A stretch of DNA of 49,763 nt, taken from positions 1 through 49,763 of the forward strand of contig NZ_SOYS01000006.1 in the NCBI RefSeq assembly GCF_011808225.1, given 5' to 3'. The translations under genes were made by a program, and so were the position numbers. The stretch is from Cedecea colo (GTDB lineage Bacteria; Pseudomonadota; Gammaproteobacteria; Enterobacterales; Enterobacteriaceae). Positions 8,919 to 17,826 of the stretch are shown here, piece after piece. Position 1 is the stretch's first letter, and each line of letters starts with the position of its first letter. Under the pieces are notes generated by a model. The model was not told where the DNA came from, did not search any database, and was given only the letters and a program-made list of their open reading frames with translations.

Positions 8919-10040
8919 CTACTGGCGGTTATCATTTGCCTGACGTAACAAGGTGCGGCTTTCGCTCTGGAAACGCTGGGCGTAGTCCCCGAACCAGTGT
9001 TCAATTTTGCGGAAACTGTCGATAAACGCCTGCTTATCGCCATGCTCAAGCAGGCTAATCGCCTCGCCGAACCTTTTGTAGTAACGCTTGATCAGCGCCA
9101 GATTATTCTCCGACGACATGATGATATCGGCGTACAGTTGAGGATCCTGTGCAAACAGACGCCCGACCATCGCCAGCTCCAGCCGGTAAATGGGTGATGA
9201 AAGCGCCAGCAACTGCTCCAGTTGCACATTCTCTTCTGCCAGATGCAGACCATAGGCAAAAGTGGCAAAGTGGCGCAACGCCTGTATAAACGCCATATTC
9301 TGATCGTGCTCAACGGCACTGGAGCGATGTAAGCGCGCGCCCCAGACCTGTATCTGCTCCAGGAACCATTGATAGGCTTCCGGCTGGCGCCCATCGCAAT
9401 AGACCACAACCTGTTTTGCCAGGCTGCCGCTATCCGGCCCAAACATGGGGTGTAGACCTAATACCGGCCCGTTGTGGGCAGCTAACATCGCCTGCAACGG
9501 CCCATTCTTCACTGAGGCGAGATCAACAAGCACGCAGTCTGCAGGCAGCGGCGGCAGTTGAGCAATAACCTCTTCGGTAAGATGGATCGGCACGCTGACA
9601 ATCACCATGCCGGCATCGGCCATCATTTCAGCAGCCCGGGGCCAGTCTTCTTTTTCAAAGATGCGAACCTGGTAGCCAGAGAGCATGAGCATTTTTTCGA
9701 ATAAACGCCCCATCTGGCCGCCACCGCCGACAATCACCACTGGCCGTAATGCCGGATAAAGCGTTTTGAACCCTTTATCGTTCTCGCTGGAATAGGACTC
9801 ACGCATCACGCGACGCAGCACATCCTCAATGAGATCGGGAGGAACACCGAGCATTTCAGCTTCTTTACGGCGAGAGGCCAGCATTGTCGCTTCACGTTCG
9901 GGAACATAAATGGGTAAACCGTAGCGGCTTTTGACTTCGCCAACTTCCGCTACCAGTTCCAGACGGCGCGCCAGAAGATCCAGCAACGCCTTGTCTACCT
10001 CGTCGATTTGATCGCGTAACGCGGTCAATTCAGCAACCAT
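8919..10040 (-). CDS. tyrA: Bifunctional chorismate mutase / prephenate dehydrogenase (T-protein)
   Basis: The 373-residue product, the same length as E. coli TyrA, converts chorismate through prephenate to 4-hydroxyphenylpyruvate for tyrosine. The AroQ chorismate mutase domain covers about 1-88. The NAD-binding motif GGGGQMG is at 105-111. The catalytic His197 lies in [11 protein letters not shown]. The gene follows aroF by 11 bp in the aroF-tyrA operon and should be Tyr-feedback inhibited and TyrR-repressed as part of that operon. Confidence 0.97.
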   Translation of the reverse strand: MVAELTALRDQIDEVDKALLDLLARRLELVAEVGEVKSRYGLPIYVPEREATMLASRRKEAEMLGVPPDLIEDVLRRVMRESYSSENDKGFKTLYPALRPVVIVGGGGQMGRLFEKMLMLSGYQVRIFEKEDWPRAAEMMADAGMVIVSVPIHLTEEVIAQLPPLPADCVLVDLASVKNGPLQAMLAAHNGPVLGLHPMFGPDSGSLAKQVVVYCDGRQPEAYQWFLEQIQVWGARLHRSSAVEHDQNMAFIQALRHFATFAYGLHLAEENVQLEQLLALSSPIYRLELAMVGRLFAQDPQLYADIIMSSENNLALIKRYYKRFGEAISLLEHGDKQAFIDSFRKIEHWFGDYAQRFQSESRTLLRQANDNRQ

Positions 10041-10051
10041 AGTAAAACCTC

Positions 10052-11122
10052 TTATGCCTTACGCGCCGCAAGCGTACCGTGCAGATCTTTATGAATCTCA
10101 CGCAGCAGGCCTTCCGTTGTTTCCCAGCTGATGCAGGCATCGGTGACGGAAACGCCATATTTCATTGCGCTGCGTGGCTGCTCAGACGATTGATTGCCCT
10201 CATGGATATTACTTTCAATCATCAGACCAATAATCGAACGGTTACCATCTTTAATCTGCGCGATGGCGGATTCAGCCACGCCCGGCTGGCGGCGGTAATC
10301 TTTGTTGGAATTGCCATGGCTGCAATCTATCATCAAGGCCGGACGCAGTCCCGCTTGTTCCATCTCTTTTTCGCACTGGGCAACGTCAGCCGGACTGTAG
10401 TTTGGCGCTTTACCGCCGCGCAGAATCACGTGACCGTCCGGATTGCCCTGGGTTTGCAGCAGGCAAACCTGCCCCGCCTGGTTGATGCCGACGAAACGGT
10501 GCGGCATCGCAGCCGCGCGCATCGCGTTAATTGCCGTACCCAGGCTCCCGTCAGTCCCGTTTTTAAAGCCAACCGGCATTGAAAGACCTGAAGCCATTTC
10601 ACGGTGAGTCTGGGACTCGGTAGTACGGGCGCCAATTGCCGACCAGCTAAACAGATCGCCCAGGTATTGCGGGCTGTTCGGATCGAGCGCTTCAGTCGCC
10701 AGCGGCAAGCCCATGCTGACCAGTTCCACCAGCAGATTGCGCGCTATTTTCAGACCCGCTTCCACATCAAACGAGCCATCCATGTGCGGATCGTTAATCA
10801 GCCCTTTCCAACCCACGGTAGTACGTGGTTTCTCAAAATAGACGCGCATGACGAGGTACAGACTATCGCTGACTTGTGCAGAAAGTTCTTTAAAACGACG
10901 AGCGTATTCAATGGCGGTTTCCGGATCGTGGATCGAGCAAGGTCCACAAACCACCAGCAGACGAGGATCGCGGCCGGCGATAATGTCCGAAATCGTCTGG
11001 CGTGACTGTTCGATCTGTGCCGTCTGTGCGGCGGTGAGCGGGAACTCGGCTTTAAGCTGATCCGGAGTGATTAATACCTGTTCGTCAGAAATATGAACGT
11101 TATTCAGCGCGTCTTTTTGCAT
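10052..11122 (-). CDS. aroF: 3-deoxy-7-phosphoheptulonate synthase, Tyr-sensitive isozyme
   Basis: AroF condenses phosphoenolpyruvate and erythrose 4-phosphate in the first step of the shikimate pathway. The 356-residue product, counted from MQKDALNN, matches E. coli AroF rather than AroG or AroH in its N-terminus and operon partner. Asn8, a residue tied to tyrosine feedback inhibition in E. coli AroF, is present. Conserved [20 protein letters not shown] and DCSHGNS motifs are intact. The frame is open 28 codons further upstream, but the chosen ATG follows AGGACCGCC and gives the family length. Confidence 0.96.
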   Translation of the reverse strand: MQKDALNNVHISDEQVLITPDQLKAEFPLTAAQTAQIEQSRQTISDIIAGRDPRLLVVCGPCSIHDPETAIEYARRFKELSAQVSDSLYLVMRVYFEKPRTTVGWKGLINDPHMDGSFDVEAGLKIARNLLVELVSMGLPLATEALDPNSPQYLGDLFSWSAIGARTTESQTHREMASGLSMPVGFKNGTDGSLGTAINAMRAAAMPHRFVGINQAGQVCLLQTQGNPDGHVILRGGKAPNYSPADVAQCEKEMEQAGLRPALMIDCSHGNSNKDYRRQPGVAESAIAQIKDGNRSIIGLMIESNIHEGNQSSEQPRSAMKYGVSVTDACISWETTEGLLREIHKDLHGTLAARKA

Positions 11123-11215
11123 GATGGCGGTCCTGTTTGGCTCGTTTGCGATAGTCGTTTCCTCAGTGAGGAAGCAATACCTTACCATGCATAGTAAAGA
11201 TTGCAATCCATATTA

Positions 11216-11233
11216 CGTAAATAATACGTTACA
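11216..11233 (-). promoter_or_regulatory. TyrR box upstream of aroF
   Basis: On the minus strand TGTAAC-GTATTA-TTTACG matches the TyrR consensus TGTAAA-N6-TTTACA at 10 of 12 fixed positions. It lies about 95 bp before the aroF start. A weaker GTAAA-containing site may occur at about 11192-11211. Tyrosine-dependent TyrR repression is inferred from E. coli aroF-tyrA. Confidence 0.65.
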
Positions 11234-11383
11234 CTGACGAGTTATATGGCGCTTAATAGGCGATCACCCATAAATTTCGTAAAGTTATTTTTACACAACC
11301 GCTAGTTACATAGTCTGGTAACGGGCCGGTTAAACCAGCGCAGCTATGAGCTACTCCGCATAAACGCCCGCGATGAGTTTTCG

Positions 11384-11554
11384 ATGACCTTCGCTCAGGC
11401 GCTAAGGGAAACATTCCCGGCCTCGCTTGCTATTAATAACCAGGTTGTTAAAGCCAGATGCGTAGACGTTTACGGCACGGCGGTGTTTTTTACGGAATAT
11501 TCTGATGACCGCTTATCGCTTAAGATTAATTGCCAAATTATTTACTTCTTTTAA
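11384..11554 (+). CDS. Possible small protein or gene remnant (56 codons)
   Basis: An open frame of 56 codons starts MTFAQALRET and ends in QIIYFF. The same frame stays open upstream for a further 25 or so codons (to about 11306) without an obvious start, and its composition looks coding. I do not recognise the family. It lies in the 460 bp between divergent aroF and the DUF2382 gene, where E. coli carries yfiL and the yfiRNB genes. It may be the tail of a lost gene or a genuine small ORF. No clear ribosome-binding site precedes the ATG. Confidence 0.25.
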   Translation: MTFAQALRETFPASLAINNQVVKARCVDVYGTAVFFTEYSDDRLSLKINCQIIYFF

Positions 11555-11594
11555 CAATTTACTGCGCCAAATTTTCGGCCTCTATCTTTTTTGA

Positions 11595-11605
11595 TCTATG
11601 CTTAA
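11595..11605 (+). promoter_or_regulatory. Sigma-S-like -10 element
   Basis: TCTATGCTTAA matches the extended sigma-S -10 consensus KCTAYRCTTAA at every position. It lies about 95 bp before the first DUF2382 gene. The -35 region is not conserved, which sigma-S tolerates. Confidence 0.6.
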
Positions 11606-11697
11606 CAGGGTATGGATAAATAACTTTATAAGTTTATGTCAGCTATTCCTGTTATTTATTAGGCATTTATTTAAGTAGCAATATGTCCGGGTAAAAT

Positions 11698-12105
11698 ATG
11701 TCAAATAAAAGTGACACCGAAAAAGAGCTGGCCACGACCAAAGACACCGTATCCCTTGCAGAGGAGCGTGTTGAGCTGGGCACAAAGAAAGTTATCGACC
11801 GACGCGTACGCATCACGCGCTCCACGCGGGCCGACCAGAAGCTGATTGAGACGGAACTGACGCACGAAGATGCGATAATTAAACGCGTCTTAAAAAACGA
11901 AGCGGTAAAACCCGAAAATATCCCTCAGGTTCGCCAGGAAGGTGACGTCACAATAATCCCTGTTATCGAAGAGCGTGTTGAAATAGTTAAATATTACGTT
12001 CTCACCGAAGAAATTCACGTTATTAAAAATCTCAGGAAAGAGACTCATCAGGAAAATATCACTTTGCGATCGCAGGAAATTAATATTTCAACGGAAGATG
12101 AATGA
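11698..12105 (+). CDS. DUF2382 (YsnF/AvaK domain) protein
   Basis: The 135-residue, highly charged cytoplasmic protein is built on one YsnF/AvaK (DUF2382) domain. The typical opening L(A)EERVELGTKKVxDRRVRI is at about 20-40 and a second half has ERVEIVKYYVLTEEI at about 92-106. The family is linked to general stress in other bacteria, but its biochemical role is unknown. The next gene, 34 bp downstream, carries the same domain. Codon use is more AT-rich than in neighbouring core genes. Confidence 0.75.
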   Translation: MSNKSDTEKELATTKDTVSLAEERVELGTKKVIDRRVRITRSTRADQKLIETELTHEDAIIKRVLKNEAVKPENIPQVRQEGDVTIIPVIEERVEIVKYYVLTEEIHVIKNLRKETHQENITLRSQEINISTEDE

Positions 12106-12139
12106 CAACCTTTTAGACTTATCAAGAGGAACATTAGAT

Positions 12140-13093
12140 ATGGCACACGAAAAAATCGTTACGGCTTTCACCCAACCTCAGCAGGCAGAAGTTGCTAAAG
12201 AGAAACTCATTGCGGAAGGTATCTCGGGGGATGACATCGATATTATTTCGGGCGAAAGGTTACGCGTTGAAGATAAAGAAATTCGTCACCCCAGTTTCTG
12301 GCAGCGTTTGTTTGGCGATGATGTTGATGATGATTATGCGTCAGAGTACAACAAAGCCATTCGCGCTGGCGGAGTGCTGTTAATTGCCCGCGTTGATAAA
12401 GATGATGCAGACAGAATCGAAACGCTGCTGGATAACTGTGCCAGTGATTACGCGACAGGTAGCGGCGTTGGCGATGATGTCTATGGTAAAAATTTCCTTG
12501 GGGAAACCGATGATGTCGCGTCCCGCCCCATCGGACAGGACATCGCCACCGACCCGACATTAAGGGATGAAGATGTCGTGGCTAAAACGCTTCCCGGCGA
12601 CGCTGACTACGTAAGTGGGCGTACCGCCTCTGCGGATATCGCAGGAGGCGTGACAGACGATGTTCAGACTAACCAGGCTTACAGAGAGAGCGATAACCGT
12701 GAAACCCTGACGCTGGCCGAAGAAGAGATTGACGTAGGCAAGCGCCGGGTCAGCGACGGTAAAGTCCGTCTGCGCCGTTATACGGTTGAGGATGAAGTAG
12801 CGGAAGATATCTCGCTTACCGAACAGCACGCCGATGTGTTCCGTTCCGCCCTTAACGAACCGGCCTATCTTAACGATGTGGACTGGTCAGAGAAGACGCT
12901 TGAAGTTGAAGAGTCGCATGAAGTGCCTACGGTGAATAAAACCGCTCATGTGCGTGAAGAAGTAGGTCTGCGCACTGAAACCACGGCGCGTGACGAAACG
13001 GTTAAAGATACGGTTCGCCGTCAGGAAGTTGAAGTGGATAAAGACGGCGTTGAAAGCGATCTGAACAAATCGAAATTCCCACCAAAAGAGTAA
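12140..13093 (+). CDS. DUF2382 protein with N-terminal general-stress-protein 17M-like domain
   Basis: The 317-residue acidic protein begins with an alpha/beta domain (about 1-105) resembling the general stress protein 17M/YflT type (KIVTAFTQPQQAEVAKEKLIAEG). A low-complexity Asp/Gly-rich linker follows, then a DUF2382 region (about 195-300) with LAEEEIDVGKRRVSDGKVRLRRY. The frame opens 14 codons earlier, but the ATG at 12140 follows AAGAGGA and fits the domain. It probably forms a two-gene stress unit with the upstream DUF2382 gene under a sigma-S-type promoter. Function unknown. Confidence 0.75.
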   Translation: MAHEKIVTAFTQPQQAEVAKEKLIAEGISGDDIDIISGERLRVEDKEIRHPSFWQRLFGDDVDDDYASEYNKAIRAGGVLLIARVDKDDADRIETLLDNCASDYATGSGVGDDVYGKNFLGETDDVASRPIGQDIATDPTLRDEDVVAKTLPGDADYVSGRTASADIAGGVTDDVQTNQAYRESDNRETLTLAEEEIDVGKRRVSDGKVRLRRYTVEDEVAEDISLTEQHADVFRSALNEPAYLNDVDWSEKTLEVEESHEVPTVNKTAHVREEVGLRTETTARDETVKDTVRRQEVEVDKDGVESDLNKSKFPPKE

Positions 13094-13152
13094 TGTTCCG
13101 TTGGTGTATTAGTGATTAATACGCTAAATGGCCTGCTGTGGGCACCAGAAAC

Positions 13153-13186
13153 AAAAAAGGGGTTAGCATATTGCTAACCCCTTGTT
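13153..13186 (-). terminator. rplS terminator
   Basis: On the minus strand AAGGGGTTAGCA-ATA-TGCTAACCCCTTTTTT is a long hairpin with T-run just after rplS. It ends the rpsP-rimM-trmD-rplS operon. Confidence 0.9.
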
Positions 13187-13221
13187 TCACTTTAACTTTT
13201 GGATGTCGCGTTAGCGATATC

Positions 13222-13572
<351 letters not shown>

Positions 13573-13603
13573 TTAATCTCTTATCCTGGGTAAACTGATG
13601 TTT

Positions 13604-13727
13604 CCCCTGCATATTTGAAGCTGTATCCGCGCTGACTGCGTTTCTTCACCTGAATAACTTACTAAAGTAAGCTCATCGGGATTCACTCGCTTGCCGTCTT
13701 GCTACAACTCCAACTATTTTGGGGTTC
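13604..13727. repeat. ERIC element (intergenic repeat unit) between trmD and rplS
   Basis: The sequence contains hallmark ERIC segments: AAGTAAGCTCATCGGGATTCAC (13667-13688) against the known core ATGTAAGCTCCTGGGGATTCAC, followed by TCGCTTGCCGTCTTG. Imperfect central dyad ACTTACT/AGTAAG is at 13657-13670. The other end, AGCTTCAAATATGC on the minus strand, also fits. It spans about 124 bp, the usual full ERIC length of about 127 bp. It is transcribed within the operon and could alter mRNA folding or processing. Confidence 0.8.
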
Positions 13728-13736
13728 TGGGAGGTA

Positions 13737-14504
13737 TTAACCTTGCCCATCATGTTTATGCTGCTGTAGCGCGTGTTCCCGTTGGAACTCGGCCAGCAAC
13801 CTTGCTTGCTCTTCAGTCAGAGCCAGGTTTTCCAGAAGTTCAGGTCTTCTAAGCCAGGTGCGGCCCAGCGACTGTTTCAGGCGCCAGCGGCGAATCTCTG
13901 CATGGTTCCCCGACAGCAACACCGGCGGTACTTCCATGCCCTCTAACACTTCAGGACGAGTATAGTGCGGGCAATCCAGCAATCCATCAGCAAACGAATC
14001 TTCGATCGCTGATGCTTCATGGCCCAGTACACCCGGAATAAACCGTGAGACGGAGTCAATCAGCGTCATTGCCGGTAGCTCACCACCGCTGAGAACGTAA
14101 TCGCCGATTGACCATTCTTCGTCAATTTCGGTCTGGATCACGCGCTCATCGATTCCCTCGTAACGGCCACAAACCAGAATCAGCTTCTCGTTGGTTGCCA
14201 GTTCACAGACGCCTGCTTGATCAAGCTTGCGTCCCTGAGGTGAAAGATAAATTACCTTTGCGCCTTCCCCTGCCGCCGCTTTCGCTGCGTGGATGGCTTC
14301 CCTTAACGGGTTTACCATCATGAGCATACCCGGTCCGCCGCCGTAAGGCCTATCGTCCACGGTACGGTGTCGGTCATAAGTGAAGTCACGCGGACTCCAG
14401 CTCTGGATGCTCAGCAGGCCATTTTTAACTGCCCGGCCAGTTACCCCGTAATCGGTAATTGCGCGGAACATCTCTGGAAACAGGCTAACTACACCAATAA
14501 ACAC
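13737..14504 (-). CDS. trmD: tRNA (guanine-N1)-methyltransferase
   Basis: TrmD makes m1G37 next to the anticodon in tRNAs reading CNN or CGG-type codons, which prevents +1 frameshifting. The 255-residue product matches E. coli TrmD in length. It shows the SPOUT knot features, including the SAM-binding region [12 protein letters not shown] and [15 protein letters not shown]. It is cotranscribed with rimM (45 bp upstream) and rplS. Confidence 0.98.
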   Translation of the reverse strand: MFIGVVSLFPEMFRAITDYGVTGRAVKNGLLSIQSWSPRDFTYDRHRTVDDRPYGGGPGMLMMVNPLREAIHAAKAAAGEGAKVIYLSPQGRKLDQAGVCELATNEKLILVCGRYEGIDERVIQTEIDEEWSIGDYVLSGGELPAMTLIDSVSRFIPGVLGHEASAIEDSFADGLLDCPHYTRPEVLEGMEVPPVLLSGNHAEIRRWRLKQSLGRTWLRRPELLENLALTEEQARLLAEFQREHALQQHKHDGQG

Positions 14505-14549
14505 AAGCCTTTCCCCATCACGCCGTTTTGTTACCGTTTATCCGGAGGT

Positions 14550-15098
14550 TTAGAAACCAGGATCCCAATCTACTTCAATCGTTTGAGTAGCGAGATCGAC
14601 TTTCTTGATAACCTGCCCATCGAGGAACGGAACCAGCCGCTCCTTGATACCGAACGCATCTTTCAGGTTTGCCTTAATGACGAGTACGTCATTGGAGCCG
14701 GTTTCCATCATATCGATGACTTTACCGAGCTGATATCCCTGAGTGGTTACTACCTGGCAGCCCATAAGGTCTTTCCAGTAATAGTCACCCTCTTCGAGAT
14801 GAGGCAACTGCGATGAATCAACCACAATTTCGCAATTAGTGAGAAGATTCGCGGCATCCCGATCGTCAACGCCTTTCAGCTTGATGATCAGATCCTGATT
14901 GTGGTGCTTCCAGCTCTCAAGCTGTACTTGCTGCCACTGACCCGCCTTCTGGATAAACCAGGGCTGATAGTCAAAAATGCTTTCGGCGTCTTCGGTGGAG
15001 GAAAACACTCTGAGCCAACCACGAATACCGTAGCAGGAGCCCATTTTCCCCAACACGATTGGGTTAACAGGTACCGAAGCTGCGAATTGATTGCTCAT
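14550..15098 (-). CDS. rimM: 16S rRNA processing / 30S maturation factor RimM
   Basis: RimM helps assemble the 3' head domain of the 30S subunit, interacting with S19. The 182-residue product has an N-terminal RimM beta-barrel ([19 protein letters not shown]) and a C-terminal PRC-barrel ([12 protein letters not shown]...EVDWDPGF). The frame starts three codons earlier (MVM), but the ATG giving MSNQFAAS matches E. coli length. It lies 18 bp after rpsP. Confidence 0.97.
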   Translation of the reverse strand: MSNQFAASVPVNPIVLGKMGSCYGIRGWLRVFSSTEDAESIFDYQPWFIQKAGQWQQVQLESWKHHNQDLIIKLKGVDDRDAANLLTNCEIVVDSSQLPHLEEGDYYWKDLMGCQVVTTQGYQLGKVIDMMETGSNDVLVIKANLKDAFGIKERLVPFLDGQVIKKVDLATQTIEVDWDPGF

Positions 15099-15116
15099 CA
15101 TGACCACCGTGACAGA

Positions 15117-15365
15117 TTAAGCTGCTTTTTTTGCTGCTTTGATCAGCGCAGATACGCGATCGGAAACGGTAGCGCCAAGGCCAACCCAATGCTCGATACG
15201 ATCCAGATCCAGGCGGCTTGCCTCGTCTTTCTCACTGGCGATAGGGTTGAAGAAACCAACGCGCTCAATGAAGCGACCGTTACGTGCATTACGGCTGTCA
15301 GTAACAACAACCTGGTAGAACGGACGCTTTTTAGCGCCGTGACGTGCTAAACGAATAGTTACCAT
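15117..15365 (-). CDS. rpsP: 30S ribosomal protein S16
   Basis: The 82-residue protein starts [20 protein letters not shown], identical in form to E. coli S16. A longer frame exists, but the GAGGATGTT ribosome-binding region places the start here. It is the first gene of the rpsP operon. The leader upstream holds a strong hairpin (15383-15421). Confidence 0.98.
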   Translation of the reverse strand: MVTIRLARHGAKKRPFYQVVVTDSRNARNGRFIERVGFFNPIASEKDEASRLDLDRIEHWVGLGATVSDRVSALIKAAKKAA

Positions 15366-15382
15366 AACATCCTCTTTAGTGA

Positions 15383-15421
15383 ATAAAACACCGGGCTCCA
15401 TCGAGGGACGGAACCCGGTGT
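15383..15421 (-). terminator. Terminator-like hairpin in the rpsP leader
   Basis: On the minus strand ACACCGGGTTCC...GGAGCCCGGTGTTTTATT forms a long stem with a T-rich tail, between the likely rpsP promoter and its start codon. It could end ffh transcripts and act as an attenuator-like element for the ribosomal operon. Confidence 0.75.
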
Positions 15422-15439
15422 CATATTAAAAGCCCGAAA

Positions 15440-15467
15440 ATTTTACTCATTTGGGCGCAAAAAGCAA
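15440..15467 (-). promoter_or_regulatory. Candidate rpsP operon promoter
   Basis: On the minus strand TTGCTT (15462-15467), a 16 bp spacer and TAAAAT (15440-15445) lie just after the ffh stop codon and about 70 bp before rpsP. This predicts a transcript beginning near 15433. Confidence 0.6.
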
Positions 15468-15478
15468 TCTAAATGAGC

Positions 15479-16840
15479 TTAACGGCCTGGGAAACCTGGC
15501 GGCATCATGCCTTTCATGCCGCGCATCATTTTCGCCATTCCGCCTTTCTTCATCTTCTTCATCATGCGCTGCATGTCATCAAACTGCTTGAGCAGACGGT
15601 TAACGTCCTGCACCTGCATGCCGGAACCCTGCGCGATACGGCGCTTGCGGGAACCTTTAATGATTTCTGGCGCCGCGCGTTCTTTGAGGGTCATGGAGTT
15701 GATAATCGCCTCCATGCGCACCAGCACTTTGTCATCCATCTGGGATTTGACGTTGTCCGGCAGCTGCCCCATGCCCGGCAGCTTGCTCATCATGCTCGCC
15801 ATGCCGCCCATGTTTTTCATCTGCTTAAGCTGCTCAAGGAAATCGTTGAGGTCGAAGCCATCGCCTTTCTTCAGCTTGCTGGCGAGCTTCTCGGCCTGAG
15901 CGCGATCAACTTTGCTTTCGATATCTTCGATAAGCGACAGCACATCGCCCATACCCAGAATACGCGAAGCAATACGATCCGGATGGAACGGCTCCAGCGC
16001 TTCGGTTTTCTCACCGACGCCGAGGAATTTAATTGGCTTGCCGGTGATATGGCGAATAGACAGAGCCGCGCCGCCGCGCGCATCGCCGTCGACTTTCGTC
16101 AGAACCACGCCCGTCAGCGGCAGCGCTTCGTTAAACGCCTTAGCGGTATTTGCGGCATCCTGACCGGTCATGGCATCGACCACAAACAGGGTTTCAACCG
16201 GATTAATCGCGGCGTGTACCTGTTTGATTTCGTCCATCATCGCTTCATCTACGTGCAGACGCCCGGCGGTATCCACCAGCAGCACGTCGTAGAACTTCAG
16301 CTTCGCTTCTTTCAGCGCCGCGTTGACGATATCGACAGGTTTTTGCCCAACGTCAGACGGGAAGAAATCGACACCGACCTGCTCAGCCAGGGTTTCCAGC
16401 TGTTTGATTGCCGCCGGGCGATATACGTCGGCAGAAACAACCAGCACCTTCTTCTTATGCTTTTCGCGTAAAAATTTACCCAGCTTGCCGACGCTTGTGG
16501 TTTTACCGGCACCTTGCAGGCCCGCCATCAGCACCACGGCTGGCGGCTGCGCGGCAAGGTTCAGCACGGCGTTTTCTTCGCCCATTGCCGCAACCAGTTC
16601 GGCGCGAACAATTTTGACGAATTCCTGACCCGGCGTCAGGCTCTTGTTAACCTCGTGACCAACCGCTTTTTCTTTTACACGGCTGATAAAATCGCGCACC
16701 ACCGGCAGCGCAACGTCCGCCTCCAGCAGGGCCATGCGCACTTCGCGCAGCGTTTCTTTAACGTTCTCTTCAGTCAGCCGCCCACGGCCGCTGATATTGC
16801 GCAGGGTACGCGACAGACGGTCAGTTAAATTATCAAACAT
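15479..16840 (-). CDS. ffh: Signal recognition particle GTPase Ffh
   Basis: Ffh binds 4.5S RNA and signal sequences of inner-membrane proteins and delivers ribosomes to FtsY. The 453-residue product equals E. coli Ffh in length. It has the N domain (1 to about 95), the G domain with GLQGAGKTT near 105-113, DTAGR and TKVDGDARGG motifs, and a methionine-rich M domain (about 300-453) ending MRGMKGMMPPGFPGR. The open frame begins 15 codons earlier; MFDNLTDRLS is the family start. It is divergent from ypjD. Confidence 0.98.
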   Translation of the reverse strand: MFDNLTDRLSRTLRNISGRGRLTEENVKETLREVRMALLEADVALPVVRDFISRVKEKAVGHEVNKSLTPGQEFVKIVRAELVAAMGEENAVLNLAAQPPAVVLMAGLQGAGKTTSVGKLGKFLREKHKKKVLVVSADVYRPAAIKQLETLAEQVGVDFFPSDVGQKPVDIVNAALKEAKLKFYDVLLVDTAGRLHVDEAMMDEIKQVHAAINPVETLFVVDAMTGQDAANTAKAFNEALPLTGVVLTKVDGDARGGAALSIRHITGKPIKFLGVGEKTEALEPFHPDRIASRILGMGDVLSLIEDIESKVDRAQAEKLASKLKKGDGFDLNDFLEQLKQMKNMGGMASMMSKLPGMGQLPDNVKSQMDDKVLVRMEAIINSMTLKERAAPEIIKGSRKRRIAQGSGMQVQDVNRLLKQFDDMQRMMKKMKKGGMAKMMRGMKGMMPPGFPGR

Positions 16841-17012
16841 TGTATTTTGCCTAACGTGGTAACTTAGGGCCGCAGTACGCGACACAAAACAGAATTTGGC
16901 GGATTATAACATGAAGCCGCCCTGCATGTGATGCAACGGTTAGAGTTGGAGCAGGCGACAGGTGACGTTATACTGCTTTTTTTCATCTCTGGCTAACTGA
17001 CCGACACCTTAT

Positions 17013-17801
17013 ATGCCTGTTTTCGCACTCCTTGCGCTTGTAGCCTACTCCACCAGCCTCGCGCTGATTATTCCTGGTCTTCTCACGAAGAACAGTGCAT
17101 GGCGCCGCTTAGCAATTTTATCGGCCACCATTGCGCTTGTCAGCCACGCGCTGGCGCTGGAAGCCCGCATTTTTGCGGGTGACGGCGGGCAGAACCTCAG
17201 CCTGCTGAACGTCGGTTCGCTGGTCAGCCTGATGATCTGTACGGTAATGACGATTGTTGCCTCACGCAACCGCGGCTGGTTACTTTTGCCGATTGTCTAT
17301 GCGTTTGCCTTAATTAACCTCGCCTTTGCCATTTTCGTGCCTAACGAGTTTATTACTCATCTGGAAACCACGCCGGGCATGATGATTCACATCGGCCTTG
17401 CGTTATTTGCCTATGCCACGCTGATTATCGCCGCCCTGTATGCGCTGCAACTGGCGTGGATAGACTTCCAGCTAAAAAACAAAAGGCTCGCCTTTAGCGC
17501 TGAAATGCCGCCGCTGATGGCTATTGAACGCAAAATGTTTCACATCACTCAGGTTGGCGTGGTGCTGTTAACGCTGACGCTCTCCACCGGCCTGTTTTAT
17601 ATGCACGATCTCTTCAGCACGGAGAACGTCGACAAAGCCGTGCTGTCTATTCTTGCCTGGTTTGTCTACATTATTTTGCTGTGGGGACACTATCATGAAG
17701 GTTGGCGGGGCCGCCTTGTGGTGTGGTTTAACGTCGCCGGGGCCGCGATCCTGACCCTCGCCTACTTCGGTAGCCGGGTTCTGCAACAGTTCGTTGGCTA
17801 A
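17013..17801 (+). CDS. ypjD: Inner-membrane protein of the cytochrome c assembly (CcsA-like) family, YpjD
   Basis: The 262-residue membrane protein has about eight hydrophobic segments and matches E. coli YpjD across its length (start MPVFALLALVAYS, conserved GHYHEGWRG near the C-terminus). It is assigned to the CcmC/CcsA-like cytochrome c assembly family, but I do not see a clear heme-handling tryptophan-rich signature, so the role is uncertain. It lies 25 bp before corB, and this pairing suggests a link to CorB, which is inference. Confidence 0.9.
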   Translation: MPVFALLALVAYSTSLALIIPGLLTKNSAWRRLAILSATIALVSHALALEARIFAGDGGQNLSLLNVGSLVSLMICTVMTIVASRNRGWLLLPIVYAFALINLAFAIFVPNEFITHLETTPGMMIHIGLALFAYATLIIAALYALQLAWIDFQLKNKRLAFSAEMPPLMAIERKMFHITQVGVVLLTLTLSTGLFYMHDLFSTENVDKAVLSILAWFVYIILLWGHYHEGWRGRLVVWFNVAGAAILTLAYFGSRVLQQFVG

Positions 17802-17826
17802 TTTTGCAATTTAAAGGATATAACTT

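Noticed and set aside
15473-16471. A 332-codon plus-strand frame
   Set aside because: It lies wholly antisense to ffh, is His-rich from reversed codons, and has no family features.
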